A stretch of DNA of 64,000 nt from Hydrogenophaga flava NBRC 102514 (GCF_001571145.1 NZ_BCTF01000016.1:62001-126000); one strand, 5' to 3'; shown: positions 7,731 through 16,767, counted from the stretch's first letter. Made by a program: numbers and translations. The notes: a model not told the origin generated them from the sequence alone.

Positions 7731-8809
7731 GCATGCAGTTTCCAGGTGGCAACGGTCAGGGGCCCGTCCTGTCCGACAACATGCCCAAGCTTTCGTCGGG
7801 TCTGAGCCGCGGCGTCAACAAGACCGCCGTCGCCTACATCGTGATCGTGTCCCTGGCAACCATCGGCATGACGCTCTGGGTCGCCAGCAACGCCCTGTCT
7901 GCGAACGACGACAAGAAGACCGTCAAGTACGAAGAGGTCACGGTGCCGGACAAGCCGGTGCTGAAACTGGCGCCCCCGCCGGTGGATGTGGTGGCCAAGA
8001 ACGATCTGCCGCCCCTGCCGGCGGAGATGCCTCAGCAGGGCACTGTGGCCGATCCCAAGCCCGCCGATGACCTGATGCAGCGGCGCATGGCGAGTGAGAA
8101 CAACATGATTCCCGCCACCGACAAGGGGGCGCGCAAGAACCAGCTGTTCGAGGACGAGTATTCGGCGGTCAAGCGCGGTGCCGTCGAGGTGCTTGCCAGC
8201 GCCGACTTCGTGATGACGCGGGGCACCTTCATCCGCTGCTCGCTGGAGACCAAGATCGTGTCGACCCTGCCGGGCATGACTTCGTGCATCGTGACCGAGC
8301 CGATCTATTCATCCAACGGCCGCCGCCTGCTGATCGACAAGGGCTCGAAGGTGACCGGCGAATACAAGTATGTCGACGAGAACTTCGACCGCATCGGCGT
8401 GGTGTGGACCCGCGTGCTGACGACCACCGGCCTGGACGTGCGCATCGACAGCGCGGGCACCGATGCGCTCGGAGGTGCGGGCGTTCCGGGTCACTACGAC
8501 GGTCACTGGGGCGAGCGCATCGGCGCCGCGATGCTGGTCAGCCTGCTGGCCGATGGCATCGACGCGGCCGGGCAGAAGTTCGCCAACGAGAACAACCTGC
8601 GAGGCAGCACCAGCGTGTCCGGTGCCGGGGGGGTTGGCATCGTGACCTACGACCCCTGGGAGTCGCAGACCGCCAACACAGCCAAGAAGGTGGCGACCGA
8701 CATGCTGGCCCGCTCGGCCAACCGCAAGGCAACGGTCACGGTGCTCAACGGTACGGTGATCAACATCTTTGCGTCGCGCGACGTGGACTTCTCCAGCGTG
8801 ATGCGCTGA
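7727..8809 (+). CDS. virB10: VirB10 core-complex scaffold protein
   Basis: The 360-residue product has a cytoplasmic N-terminus, a transmembrane helix near residues 33-54 (VAYIVIVSLATIGMTLWV), a Pro-rich periplasmic linker (LKLAPPPVDVV, DLPPLPAEMP) and a C-terminal TrbI/VirB10 beta-barrel domain. The barrel includes the LETKIVSTLPG and SNGRRLLIDKGSKVTGEY strings and the amphipathic antenna region near GAAMLVSLLADGID that crosses the outer membrane. It spans both membranes and carries the ATPase signal to the pore. Seven G bases (8627-8633) encode part of a Gly-rich turn. The gene overlaps virB9 and precedes virB11. Confidence 0.95.
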   Translation: MSMQFPGGNGQGPVLSDNMPKLSSGLSRGVNKTAVAYIVIVSLATIGMTLWVASNALSANDDKKTVKYEEVTVPDKPVLKLAPPPVDVVAKNDLPPLPAEMPQQGTVADPKPADDLMQRRMASENNMIPATDKGARKNQLFEDEYSAVKRGAVEVLASADFVMTRGTFIRCSLETKIVSTLPGMTSCIVTEPIYSSNGRRLLIDKGSKVTGEYKYVDENFDRIGVVWTRVLTTTGLDVRIDSAGTDALGGAGVPGHYDGHWGERIGAAMLVSLLADGIDAAGQKFANENNLRGSTSVSGAGGVGIVTYDPWESQTANTAKKVATDMLARSANRKATVTVLNGTVINIFASRDVDFSSVMR

Positions 8810-8828
8810 GCGGGGCGATGGGTTCGAC

Positions 8829-9878
8829 ATGACGGAACGGGCAGACGGTGAAACCATCGCCAACATCTCGACGGAGTTCCTAGAGTACCAGTATCACGTG
8901 CTGGGCATAACCCCGTTCCTGAGCGATCCGAGCGTCACCGAGATCTGCATCAACCGGCCGGGCGAGGTGTTTCTGGAGACGGTCAAGGGCTGGGAGCGCA
9001 TCGATGTGCCCGGGCTGACCTTCGACCGTGCGCGCCAGTTCTGCACCACGGTGGTCAACGAGAGCAAGACCGGGCAGCGCATCACTGCGGTGGACCCGGT
9101 GGTATCGCTGACTTTTCCCACCGGGCAGCGCGCGCAGTTCGTGCTGCCGCCAGCGGTGCCGGCGGACCACGTCTCGATCACCATCCGCCTGCCCTCGCGA
9201 TACACCAAGACGCTGAACCAGTACCAGGAGGACGGCTTCTTCGCCCGGATTCTGGAGGGCACCGACAGCGTCAGTGAGATGGACGAGGAGTTGCTGGCTC
9301 TCAAGCGGTCCCGCAACTACCACGACTTCTTCAGCAAAGCCGTGTTCTACAAGAAGAACATCGTCGTGTCGGGCGCGACTGGCAGTGGCAAGACGACCTT
9401 CATGAAGTCGCTGGTGACGCACATACCGGAAGACGAGCGGCTCATCACGATCGAGGACGCGCGGGAGCTGTTCATCGAGCAGCCCAACCGCGTGCACCTG
9501 ATCTATTCGCGGGGCGGGCAGGGCACGGCCAATGTCACGGCCAAGGGCTGCATGGAGGCCTGCCTGCGGATGAAGCCCGACCGCATCATCCTGGCCGAAA
9601 TCCGGGGCGACGAATCGTTCTACTACATCCGCAACTGCGCGTCAGGCCACCCGGGTTCGATCACCAGTTGCCACGCCGGCAGCACGAGCCAGACCTGGGA
9701 CCAGATGGCTCTGATGGTGAAGGCTTCACCCGAGGGCTCTGGTCTGGACTTCGACGAGATCAAGCGGTTGCTGATGCTCACCATCGACATTGTGGTGCAC
9801 ATCAAGGCCCACGCCGGCCAGCGCTACATCACCGGCATCGACTTCGATCCCCAGCGCAAGCTTGCGCTGGAGTCATGA
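8829..9878 (+). CDS. virB11: VirB11 traffic ATPase
   Basis: This encodes 349 residues of the PulE/VirB11 family. The Walker A motif GATGSGKT spans residues 182-189, and the following Asp box (ERLITIEDARELF), Walker B region (MKPDRIILAEIRGDE) and His box (GHPGSITSCHAGS) are all intact. VirB11 forms a cytoplasmic hexamer that works with VirB4 and VirD4 in pilus assembly and substrate transfer. The gene follows virB10 after 19 bases and is probably in the same transcript. The sequence gives no reason to doubt that it is active. Confidence 0.96.
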   Translation: MTERADGETIANISTEFLEYQYHVLGITPFLSDPSVTEICINRPGEVFLETVKGWERIDVPGLTFDRARQFCTTVVNESKTGQRITAVDPVVSLTFPTGQRAQFVLPPAVPADHVSITIRLPSRYTKTLNQYQEDGFFARILEGTDSVSEMDEELLALKRSRNYHDFFSKAVFYKKNIVVSGATGSGKTTFMKSLVTHIPEDERLITIEDARELFIEQPNRVHLIYSRGGQGTANVTAKGCMEACLRMKPDRIILAEIRGDESFYYIRNCASGHPGSITSCHAGSTSQTWDQMALMVKASPEGSGLDFDEIKRLLMLTIDIVVHIKAHAGQRYITGIDFDPQRKLALES

Positions 9879-9895
9879 CATTCAAGGAGGACAAC

Positions 9896-10348
9896 ATGAA
9901 AAATCGTCAGGTTCTGGCGGCGACCTTTGTCGCGCTCTGTGCCATGGCGGCGCAGGCCGCCACACCGACGCCGGGCATCACCCCGGTCGACATGCGGGGG
10001 CTGTGGTTCCTGAAGAACGAGGAGGGGGCCGCCAAGTGCGCCGCCTACCTCGGGCGCAAACCGGTGGAGCCCGACCCGGGGGCGCTGGTGATCGACGAAC
10101 GCCAGCTGCAGCAGTGGGCGGAGAACACCCAGACCACCATGTACTTCGTGACCGATGTGCAGCCTCGCCGCGTCAACACCTGGCGCATGCAGGCCCTGGT
10201 CGATGTGCCGCCCTACGACAAGCCCAAGACGCTCGAGACCTATGTCTTCGAACTGCGGCAGGACGAGCTGCTGTGGTCCCGCCGCCGGGGCAACGATGCG
10301 CTGGACGAACCTGTGGACACCACGGTGTTTGCGCGCTGCGGCTACTGA
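9896..10348 (+). CDS. Secreted protein of unknown function within the T4SS operon
   Basis: The 150-residue product has a standard signal peptide (MKNRQVLAATFVALCAMAAQA, cleavage before ATPTPG). The start is set by AAGGAGG at 9884-9890. The mature protein of about 130 residues is beta-rich and has two Cys, near the start (EGAAKCAAY) and at the very end (FARCGY), which could form a disulfide. I recognise no family. It lies between virB11 and the inhibitor-like lipoprotein gene, so it may be a periplasmic accessory factor or an orphan immunity protein whose toxin is elsewhere. Confidence 0.6.
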   Translation: MKNRQVLAATFVALCAMAAQAATPTPGITPVDMRGLWFLKNEEGAAKCAAYLGRKPVEPDPGALVIDERQLQQWAENTQTTMYFVTDVQPRRVNTWRMQALVDVPPYDKPKTLETYVFELRQDELLWSRRRGNDALDEPVDTTVFARCGY

Positions 10349-10375
10349 GGTCTGTGAAAACAAGGGAGTGAGGAC

Positions 10376-11347
10376 ATGAAGAAGGTTTTGAGAAGCGCCA
10401 GCAGCCTTGCGCTGCTGCTGTCCCTGGCGGCCTGTGCCCCGTTGTCCCTGGATTTCCTGCGCCCGCAGGTCCAGGGTCTCGACACCATGACCCAGAAGGT
10501 CGGGCCGGAGGCGCCGGAGCTTGCGTTCAGCTTCGAGTTTGACGACAAGGCCGACGCGGCCGAGGGCGAGGTGGGGTCGGGCTACATCGTGGTGACGCAG
10601 GACGGCAAGGAGCTGCAGGCGCTTCCGCACGCCTTCGAGATGCCGCGCGACCGGCTGGACGCCAGCGGGTGGCTGCAGTTCAAGGACTTCAATGGCGACG
10701 GGCTGCTGGACTTCAAGGTCACGCGCTTGTACGCCATGGACGGCAAGCTGCCGGTGGACAGCCTCTACCAGTTCGATCCGAAAACCGGGCGCTATGCGCA
10801 GATTGATCTGGTGTCCAACGCAGGCGAGATCCAGCCTTCGGCACCGAACTGCGTGTCGTTGAAGGTGGCCGGCGCCTCGGGGAGCCCGAAGGTGGAGAGC
10901 CACTGCTATGTGGCTGCCAGCGGACGCTGGGTGCGCGGCACGCCGGCGGCGGTGCGGCGCGGGGCAGCACCCGACCGGGTGGATGCGGTGTGCGACAGCG
11001 GGGCGCCCGAGCTGGTGGCCTGCCGCCGCGCGCGCATCGAGCAGGACAAGGCCCTGCTGACCCTCGTGCGCGACTACCGGGCGGGCCGCATGCAGTCGCT
11101 GCAGGTCGAGCACGGCAAGAGCTATGCGCAGTCCTATGCGCGCCACCAGGACCTGGACCACAGCCGATGGCGCGAGTACCGCGATGCGCGTTGCGCGACG
11201 CAGTCCCGTGAACAGGCAGTGCCCGTCAAGGCGCTGCCCGCCTCGGTCGAGCTGTGCCGGTACGAGTGGGCCCGCGACCAGCTGCGGCGCTACAAGGAGC
11301 AGATGGCGCGCCTGGGCGAAGTCAAGGGCGCCAAGGTCCGGCAATGA
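10376..11347 (+). CDS. Lipoprotein with XAC2610-like and LprI-like (DUF1311) domains
   Basis: This encodes 323 residues with lipobox LAAC (Cys near residue 20). Residues about 45-200 match the pattern of XAC2610-related proteins: a calcium-loop-like DFNGDGLLDF, followed by SLYQFDPKTGRY. XAC2610 is the periplasmic inhibitor that protects Xanthomonas from the lysozyme-like T4SS effector XAC2609. Residues about 205-315 have the four-Cys helical pattern of LprI/DUF1311 proteins (VCDSG, VACRRARIEQ, WREYRDARC, ELCRYEWARDQLRRY); LprI of Mycobacterium is a lysozyme inhibitor. The protein is thus plausibly a double inhibitor of peptidoglycan hydrolases. No lysozyme-like toxin gene lies next to it. Its stop overlaps the virD4 start (ATGA). 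Confidence 0.6.
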   Translation: MKKVLRSASSLALLLSLAACAPLSLDFLRPQVQGLDTMTQKVGPEAPELAFSFEFDDKADAAEGEVGSGYIVVTQDGKELQALPHAFEMPRDRLDASGWLQFKDFNGDGLLDFKVTRLYAMDGKLPVDSLYQFDPKTGRYAQIDLVSNAGEIQPSAPNCVSLKVAGASGSPKVESHCYVAASGRWVRGTPAAVRRGAAPDRVDAVCDSGAPELVACRRARIEQDKALLTLVRDYRAGRMQSLQVEHGKSYAQSYARHQDLDHSRWREYRDARCATQSREQAVPVKALPASVELCRYEWARDQLRRYKEQMARLGEVKGAKVRQ

Positions 11348-13239
11348 GGCGTTTCCTCGGCTGGGGCGTGCTGGTGCTGCTGGTGTTGGCACTGGTGGCG
11401 GGAACCTATCTCAGCGGGTGGCTGATGGCCTGGCGCCTGGGCCTGCCGCTGGAGGGTGTCGGCGCGTTCGACTACTGGCGCTACCTGGCCGCCTACGCCG
11501 ATGCGCCCAAGCATGGCCCGGTCATCAAGAGCAGTGGCCTGGTGGGATTCGGCGTGCCCTTGCTGGCGCTGGCCGCGCTGGTGCTTGCCGTGTTGTTGCG
11601 CAGGAAGCCGAGCCTCTACGGCGAGGCCCGCTTCGCCACCATGGCCGACCTGCGGTCGCGCAAGATGCTCCGGGCCGAGGACACGGCGCTGGTGGTGGGC
11701 AAGAAGGACGGGCAGTTTGTCTACTTCAATGGCCAGCAGTTCGCGCTGCTGGCTGCGCCCACGCGCTCGGGCAAGGGCGTGGGTATCGTCATTCCCAACC
11801 TGCTGAGCTACCAGGGCTCGGTGGTGGTGCTGGACATCAAGCAGGAGAACTTCGAGCTCACCAGCGGCTTCCGGGCGCTCTACGGGCAGTCGGTCTATCT
11901 GTTCAACCCGTTCGCTGAAAACCGGCGCACGCACCGCTGGAACCCGCTGTCCTACGTCTCGCGCGATCCGGCGTTCCGCATCAGCGACGTGCAGAGCATC
12001 GCGGCCATGCTGTACCCGGTGTCGGACCTGCACAAGGACCCGTTCTGGGCCAACCAGGCGCAGAACGCCTTCGTCGCGTTCGCGCTGTATGCCTACGAAC
12101 AGGCGGCCTACCTGGCCGAGCAGTACGGGGTGCCTTTTGAGGAGCCGACCATGGGCGGCCTCTACCGCCTGGCGTCGGGTCGTCCCGGACAGGAGTTCAA
12201 GGCCTACCTGGCGGAGCTGGCGGCCTGGCCGCACCTGAGCCCCAGTGCGCGCACCGCCTTCGCCACACTACTCGGGCAGGCCAACGAGACCTTCGCCAGC
12301 ATCATGGGCACCTTCAAGGAGCCGCTGAACCCCTGGCTCAACCCGGTGGTGGACGCCGCCACCAGCGGCAACGACTTCGACCTGCGCGACGTACGCAAGA
12401 AGAAGATGAGCATCTACGTCGCTATCCAGCCCAACAAGCTGGCCGAGAGCCGGCTGATTCTCAATCTCTTCTTCAGCCAGCTGATCAACCAGAATACGCG
12501 AGAGCTGCCGCAGGCCAACCCCGAGCTGAAGCACCAGTGCCTGCTGCTGATGGACGAGTTCACCAGCATCGGCCGCGTCGACATCATCGCCAGTGCGGTC
12601 AGCTTCATGGCCGGCTACAACCTGCGCCTGATGCCCATCATCCAGAGCATGGCGCAGCTGGAGTCAACCTACGGCAAGGAGAACGCGCGCACCATCATGA
12701 CCAACCACGCGCTGCGCATCATCTTCGCGCCGCGCGAGCAGCAGGATGCCAACGAATACAGCGAGATGCTGGGTTACACCGGCATGCGCAAGGACAGTGT
12801 GAGCCGCAGCCGCTCGCGTGAAAGCAGCTACACCCGCAGCGAGAGCGAGGAGCGCCGGGCCCTGATGCTGCCGCAGGAGCTCAAGGCCATGGGTGACGAC
12901 AAGCAGATCCTGCTGGTGGAGGGCATGGCGCATCCGGTGATGTCGGACAAGATCCGCTATTTCAAGGAGACTGCGTTCAAGGAGCGGCTGCTGCCCAAGG
13001 TCGACGTGCCCCTGCTGACCCTGGCGACCGACTCTCCGGTGGTGGCATCCGAACGATCCGTGCCGCCGCCCGCGGCGGTGCCTATCGAGCTGCCAGAAGC
13101 GGTGCCCAGCGTCCAGGAGTCGCTGGCACGGCAGACGGACGCGGACCGGAACAAGGTGGCGAGTCCGCCCGCCGAGTACACCGGCCTGGCGGGCATTGGC
13201 GGGGAGATTGATGCGATGCTGGCGCATCTGGAGCGCTGA
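11344..13239 (+). CDS. virD4: VirD4 coupling ATPase
   Basis: This encodes 631 residues starting at the ATG that overlaps the preceding stop. Two N-terminal transmembrane helices (about 4-26 and 62-82) anchor a cytoplasmic TraG/VirD4 ATPase. Walker A is TRSGKG at about 140-145 and Walker B is LLLMDEFTSIG at about 400. The all-alpha domain lies between them. VirD4 is the receptor that selects substrates; in the Xanthomonas system it binds the XVIPCD tails of toxins. Here it should recognise the shared C-terminal module of the two predicted effectors. The last 80 residues are Pro/Val-rich and poorly conserved-looking. Confidence 0.95.
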   Translation: MRRFLGWGVLVLLVLALVAGTYLSGWLMAWRLGLPLEGVGAFDYWRYLAAYADAPKHGPVIKSSGLVGFGVPLLALAALVLAVLLRRKPSLYGEARFATMADLRSRKMLRAEDTALVVGKKDGQFVYFNGQQFALLAAPTRSGKGVGIVIPNLLSYQGSVVVLDIKQENFELTSGFRALYGQSVYLFNPFAENRRTHRWNPLSYVSRDPAFRISDVQSIAAMLYPVSDLHKDPFWANQAQNAFVAFALYAYEQAAYLAEQYGVPFEEPTMGGLYRLASGRPGQEFKAYLAELAAWPHLSPSARTAFATLLGQANETFASIMGTFKEPLNPWLNPVVDAATSGNDFDLRDVRKKKMSIYVAIQPNKLAESRLILNLFFSQLINQNTRELPQANPELKHQCLLLMDEFTSIGRVDIIASAVSFMAGYNLRLMPIIQSMAQLESTYGKENARTIMTNHALRIIFAPREQQDANEYSEMLGYTGMRKDSVSRSRSRESSYTRSESEERRALMLPQELKAMGDDKQILLVEGMAHPVMSDKIRYFKETAFKERLLPKVDVPLLTLATDSPVVASERSVPPPAAVPIELPEAVPSVQESLARQTDADRNKVASPPAEYTGLAGIGGEIDAMLAHLER

Positions 13240-13901
13240 TGCGCGGCTTCAAAGGAGTTGATGTGGTGCAGTTGTCCCTTAGCACACGATGGAGCCGTTG
13301 GTGGTGCGTCGCAGGACTGACGCTGGCCCTGGCCGGATGTTCGGCGGGTGGTCCGGGGGCCGTGGCCGCCCAAGACGTACCGGACGCCGGGGTGCTGGTC
13401 GCGCCACTGAAGATCCCCATGCCGCTCGACAAGGCTGGGCACAAAGTTGATGTGACGTTTGATGTGCCGCCGCCACCCAAGGTGAGCCATTCAACGGGCT
13501 ATTTTGTGGGGTTGAGAGTCTTGTTTGCTCCAGCGATGGGTCAGGTGCAACACATCGACGCCCACCCGGTGTCAGTGCGTGTGACGTTGCATCGCTTGCA
13601 AGACGGGAACGAAATTCCAGTAAAGATCTGGAATCGTGTGAATGTGGCCAAAGGGTATGAATCGAGCCGCTTCGAGTCGTTCAGTTTGAAGGATGACATC
13701 GCTGTGTCTAGCGGGGCCTTCTCCGAACATTCCGGAGCATCGCCTGGAACGCCCGACGCTTCCACCTACGTGCTTGAGTTCGGAAGCCCCGGCGAGCAAG
13801 GACCTGGCCGCTACCGACTGAGGCTGGAAACCTTGAAGGACATCCCGCAGCTCAAGGGATTCAAGGCGTTTCTGGCTTACGAACGAGCACCTGATCGCTA
13901 G
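13239..13901 (+). CDS. Putative immunity lipoprotein for the cysteine-hydrolase effector
   Basis: This encodes up to 220 residues. The signal segment WWCVAGLTLALAGC ends in a lipobox, so the mature protein is a periplasmic lipoprotein. The body looks like a beta sandwich (VDVTFDVPPPP, HPVSVRVTLHRL, GRYRLRLETLKD) and reminds me of DUF5625-type proteins found beside toxins, without certainty. The ATG at 13239 overlaps the virD4 stop; an AAAGGAG at 13251-13257 favours the in-frame GTG at 13263 or 13266 as the true start. It ends eight bases before the toxin start, a standard immunity-toxin arrangement. Confidence 0.6.
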   Translation: MRGFKGVDVVQLSLSTRWSRWWCVAGLTLALAGCSAGGPGAVAAQDVPDAGVLVAPLKIPMPLDKAGHKVDVTFDVPPPPKVSHSTGYFVGLRVLFAPAMGQVQHIDAHPVSVRVTLHRLQDGNEIPVKIWNRVNVAKGYESSRFESFSLKDDIAVSSGAFSEHSGASPGTPDASTYVLEFGSPGEQGPGRYRLRLETLKDIPQLKGFKAFLAYERAPDR

Positions 13902-13909
13902 GAGTGCAC

Positions 13910-14902
13910 ATGGCGGGCCCATACCAAGTCACCGTGTACACGGCACTGCCAGGCACACCGCTGGTGGACATGCAGGGGCGGCCCGATGGCACGTCAGCGG
14001 CTGGACACATGTGGTACGAGGTGTCTGACGGCAAGGTCGGGAACAGCTATGGCTTTGCTCCGAAGGAGCACGGTGCAGCCAGTGGTGCCGGGAAAGGTTA
14101 TCGAACCGACACAAAGGCGTACCAGAGCCCAGCCTTCGCTCGCACCATGGAAATCACCGAGGAGCAATACACCAGGCTCAAGCAATATGGCGAAGCTGCG
14201 GTGGACGAAGACTGGCGCTACTTCAAAGGCGAGTACAACGGCGCCACCAACAGCTGCGTCGACTTCACCTGGGGGGCTTTGAAGCACGCAGGCTTTGAGA
14301 TTCATCGGCCGGAAGTTGTTGGAGCGGAAGGGGAGGTGATTGCTCTGCAGCGCACCGGGCCGATTGAGCGCTTCTTTGACGGGCGTCTGCAGCCCGCTCG
14401 CAACATCAAGGACATTCAGCAAATAGTAGATCCGATGCCGGGCAGTGCTTTGAACTCGGAGCGGTTCAAGGAGCCATCTGACCGCAGTTGGTTCCAAAAG
14501 CTGATCAGCGAAAACGACCTAGGCACGCCGCAGCAGCGCGAGACGGCCCAGCGTTTCAGGGAACAGCTCGGGGACCGCCTCGGCCAGCTTGGCATGAGCG
14601 ATCAGCAAGTGAGCTCCTTGGCCGCAGCGGCTGCCAAGGAGCAAACACGCTTCGCAGGGCAGGGTGACGTGCAGTCGTTCCTGTTGAGCAAGCACTGCAG
14701 CAAGGTGGCGATGTGCCAGTCGTTCCCGCCCTTGCGGGAGATCGATGTGGGATCGGCGCTGGCGCAAAGCGAACGCAGCCACTGGAGCGAGGCGGTGGCC
14801 ATGGCACGCGAACGTTCTAAAGATCTGGCGATGGAGAGCGGCGTACCGTCCCAAGCCCAGGCTGCACAACAGATGGATGCGCCCGTGCTCTCCCGTGGAT
14901 GA
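13910..14902 (+). CDS. Predicted T4SS effector, permuted NlpC/P60-like cysteine hydrolase
   Basis: The 330-residue product has no signal peptide and starts after TAGGAGTGCAC. The N-terminal 140 residues contain GHMWYEV (His33) and, later, NSCVDFTWGALKHAGF (Cys116). A His ahead of an N-x-C motif is the order seen in circularly permuted papain-like hydrolases (YaeF/LRAT-type NlpC/P60), which act on lipids or peptides; the substrate here is unknown. Residues 208-300 repeat the C-terminal module of the lipase toxin with about 53 of 93 identical positions (for example SFPPLRE, HWSEAVA), followed by a Gln-rich tail. The lipoprotein just upstream is its likely immunity protein. It is the last gene of the T4SS block. 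Confidence 0.68.
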   Translation: MAGPYQVTVYTALPGTPLVDMQGRPDGTSAAGHMWYEVSDGKVGNSYGFAPKEHGAASGAGKGYRTDTKAYQSPAFARTMEITEEQYTRLKQYGEAAVDEDWRYFKGEYNGATNSCVDFTWGALKHAGFEIHRPEVVGAEGEVIALQRTGPIERFFDGRLQPARNIKDIQQIVDPMPGSALNSERFKEPSDRSWFQKLISENDLGTPQQRETAQRFREQLGDRLGQLGMSDQQVSSLAAAAAKEQTRFAGQGDVQSFLLSKHCSKVAMCQSFPPLREIDVGSALAQSERSHWSEAVAMARERSKDLAMESGVPSQAQAAQQMDAPVLSRG

Positions 14903-14932
14903 GCCACCGGTAGGGCACCTAAAATCGCGCGC

Positions 14933-16270
14933 ATGACGCGCAAATACTTTGGCACCGACGGCATCCGTGGCACCGTTGGTCAGGCCCCGATCACCCCCGA
15001 CTTCGTTCTCAAGCTGGCCCACGCCGTAGGGCGTGTGCTCCGGCGCAGCGAGGAGCACCCGACGGTGCTGATCGGTAAGGACACCCGCATCTCCGGCTAC
15101 ATGCTGGAGTCGGCACTGGAGTCCGGTTTCAACTCGGCGGGTGTCGATGTGGTGCTGCTGGGCCCGGTGCCCACGCCCGCCGTGGCCTATCTCACCCGGG
15201 CGCAGCGTGCGAGCCTGGGCGTGGTGATTTCCGCCAGCCACAACCCCTTCGGTGACAACGGCATCAAGTTCTTCAGCGCGCAGGGCAACAAGCTCTCGGA
15301 CGAATGGGAACTGGCCGTCGAGGCCGAGCTGGACAAGGATCCGGTCTGGGCAGATTCGCGCAACCTGGGCAAGGCGCGCCGCATGGACGACGCCGCCGGG
15401 CGCTACATCGAATTCTGCAAGAGCACCTTTCCCAACGATCTGACGCTCAAGGGCCTGAAGATCGTGGTGGACGCGGCCCACGGCGCGGCCTACCAGATCG
15501 CGCCCGCCGTGTTCCACGAGCTCGGTGCCGAGGTGGTGCGCATCGGCTGCGCACCGGATGGCCTGAACATCAACCACGAGGTGGGCGCGACCCACCCGCA
15601 GGCGCTGGTGGCTGCGGTGCAGGCGACCGGCGCCGATTACGGCGTGGCGCTGGATGGCGACGCCGACCGGCTGCAACTGGTGGACGCCAGTGGCCGTCTG
15701 TTTAACGGCGATGAGCTGCTCTACCTGATTGCCTCGGACCGCATCGCGCGCGACATCGACGTGCCCGGCGTGGTGGGCACGCTGATGACCAACATGGCCG
15801 TCGAGGTTGCATTCCGCAAGAAAGGCGTCAAGTTCGTGCGCGCCCGGGTGGGCGACCGCTATGTGCTCGAAGAACTGGAGCGCCACGGCTGGATCCTGGG
15901 CGGAGAGGGCTCGGGCCACCTGCTGGTGCTGGACAAGCACACCACGGGCGATGGCCTGGTGTCGGCGCTGCAGGTGATGCAGGCCTGCGCCGGCAGCGGG
16001 CAGTCCATGGCGCAGCTGCTGGCCGATGTGACCCTGTTCCCGCAGACGCTGATCAATGTGCGGCTGCAGCCCGGCCAGGAAGACTGGAAAAACAATCCGG
16101 CGCTGGCCGCCGAGACCAAAGCGGTCGAGGCCGAACTGGGCGAGACGGGGCGCGTGCTGATCCGTGCCAGCGGCACCGAGCCGCTGCTGCGCGTGATGGT
16201 CGAGGCGCGCGATGCCGCACAGGCCAAGGCCTGCGCCGAGCGCCTGGTCGCCGCGGTGAAGGTGCTCTGA
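14933..16270 (+). CDS. glmM: Phosphoglucosamine mutase
   Basis: This encodes 445 residues, the normal length for GlmM, which converts glucosamine-6-phosphate to glucosamine-1-phosphate for UDP-GlcNAc and so for peptidoglycan and LPS. Typical features are present: [11 protein letters not shown] at the N-terminus, the catalytic phosphoserine loop [14 protein letters not shown] (Ser near residue 102), the metal loop [10 protein letters not shown] and the C-terminal phosphate-binding [12 protein letters not shown]. In related genomes glmM often follows ftsH and folP and precedes pst genes. Here the T4SS block occupies its 5' side, which suggests insertion next to a conserved housekeeping gene. 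Confidence 0.97.
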   Translation: MTRKYFGTDGIRGTVGQAPITPDFVLKLAHAVGRVLRRSEEHPTVLIGKDTRISGYMLESALESGFNSAGVDVVLLGPVPTPAVAYLTRAQRASLGVVISASHNPFGDNGIKFFSAQGNKLSDEWELAVEAELDKDPVWADSRNLGKARRMDDAAGRYIEFCKSTFPNDLTLKGLKIVVDAAHGAAYQIAPAVFHELGAEVVRIGCAPDGLNINHEVGATHPQALVAAVQATGADYGVALDGDADRLQLVDASGRLFNGDELLYLIASDRIARDIDVPGVVGTLMTNMAVEVAFRKKGVKFVRARVGDRYVLEELERHGWILGGEGSGHLLVLDKHTTGDGLVSALQVMQACAGSGQSMAQLLADVTLFPQTLINVRLQPGQEDWKNNPALAAETKAVEAELGETGRVLIRASGTEPLLRVMVEARDAAQAKACAERLVAAVKVL

Positions 16271-16767
16271 TGGCGGCGGCGTTCTCTGTGCGACAGGCCG
16301 ACTACGGCCACCCGCCCGACGCGGCCGCTGTGGTGGCCCTGCTCGATGCCTACGCCAGCGACCCGGCGGGTGGCGGCGAGCCCTTGTCCGATTTCGTCAA
16401 GGCCAATCTGGCACGCGAGCTGGCTGCGCGGCCGCAGGCCTACAGCGTGCTCGCGTTCGATGGTGAGCAGCCGGTGGGCCTGGTCAACTGCATTGAGGGG
16501 TTTTCGTCGTTCAAGTGCAAGCCGCTGGTGAACGTGCACGACGTGGCCGTGCTGGCCAGCCACCGTGGGCGCGGCATTGCCGAGGCCATGCTGGCCGAGG
16601 CCGAGCGCATCGCGGTGGAACGTGGCGCGGTGAAGATGACACTGGAGGTGCTCTCGGGCAACGCGCCGGCGGTCAAGCTCTACCGGCGCATCGGCTACGA
16701 GGGCTACCAGCTGGACCCGGCGATGGGCACGGCGCAGTTCATGCAGAAGTGGCTGGGCGCCGACTGA
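16270..16767 (+). CDS. GNAT family N-acetyltransferase
   Basis: The 165-residue product is a single GNAT domain. The acetyl-CoA pyrophosphate loop is SHRGRGIAEAML, preceded by the beta strand VNVHDVAVLA, and NAPAVKLYRRIGYEGYQ is the usual motif B region. The start ATG overlaps the glmM stop (TGATG), so the two are probably translated together. The acetyl acceptor cannot be told from sequence. There is no sign of a signal peptide or extra domain. Confidence 0.88.
   Translation: MAAAFSVRQADYGHPPDAAAVVALLDAYASDPAGGGEPLSDFVKANLARELAARPQAYSVLAFDGEQPVGLVNCIEGFSSFKCKPLVNVHDVAVLASHRGRGIAEAMLAEAERIAVERGAVKMTLEVLSGNAPAVKLYRRIGYEGYQLDPAMGTAQFMQKWLGAD

Noticed and set aside
11254..11343. Upstream extension of virD4
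   Set aside because: The frame is open further upstream, but this lies inside the lipoprotein gene; the ATG at 11344 overlapping the stop is the natural start and begins a membrane helix.
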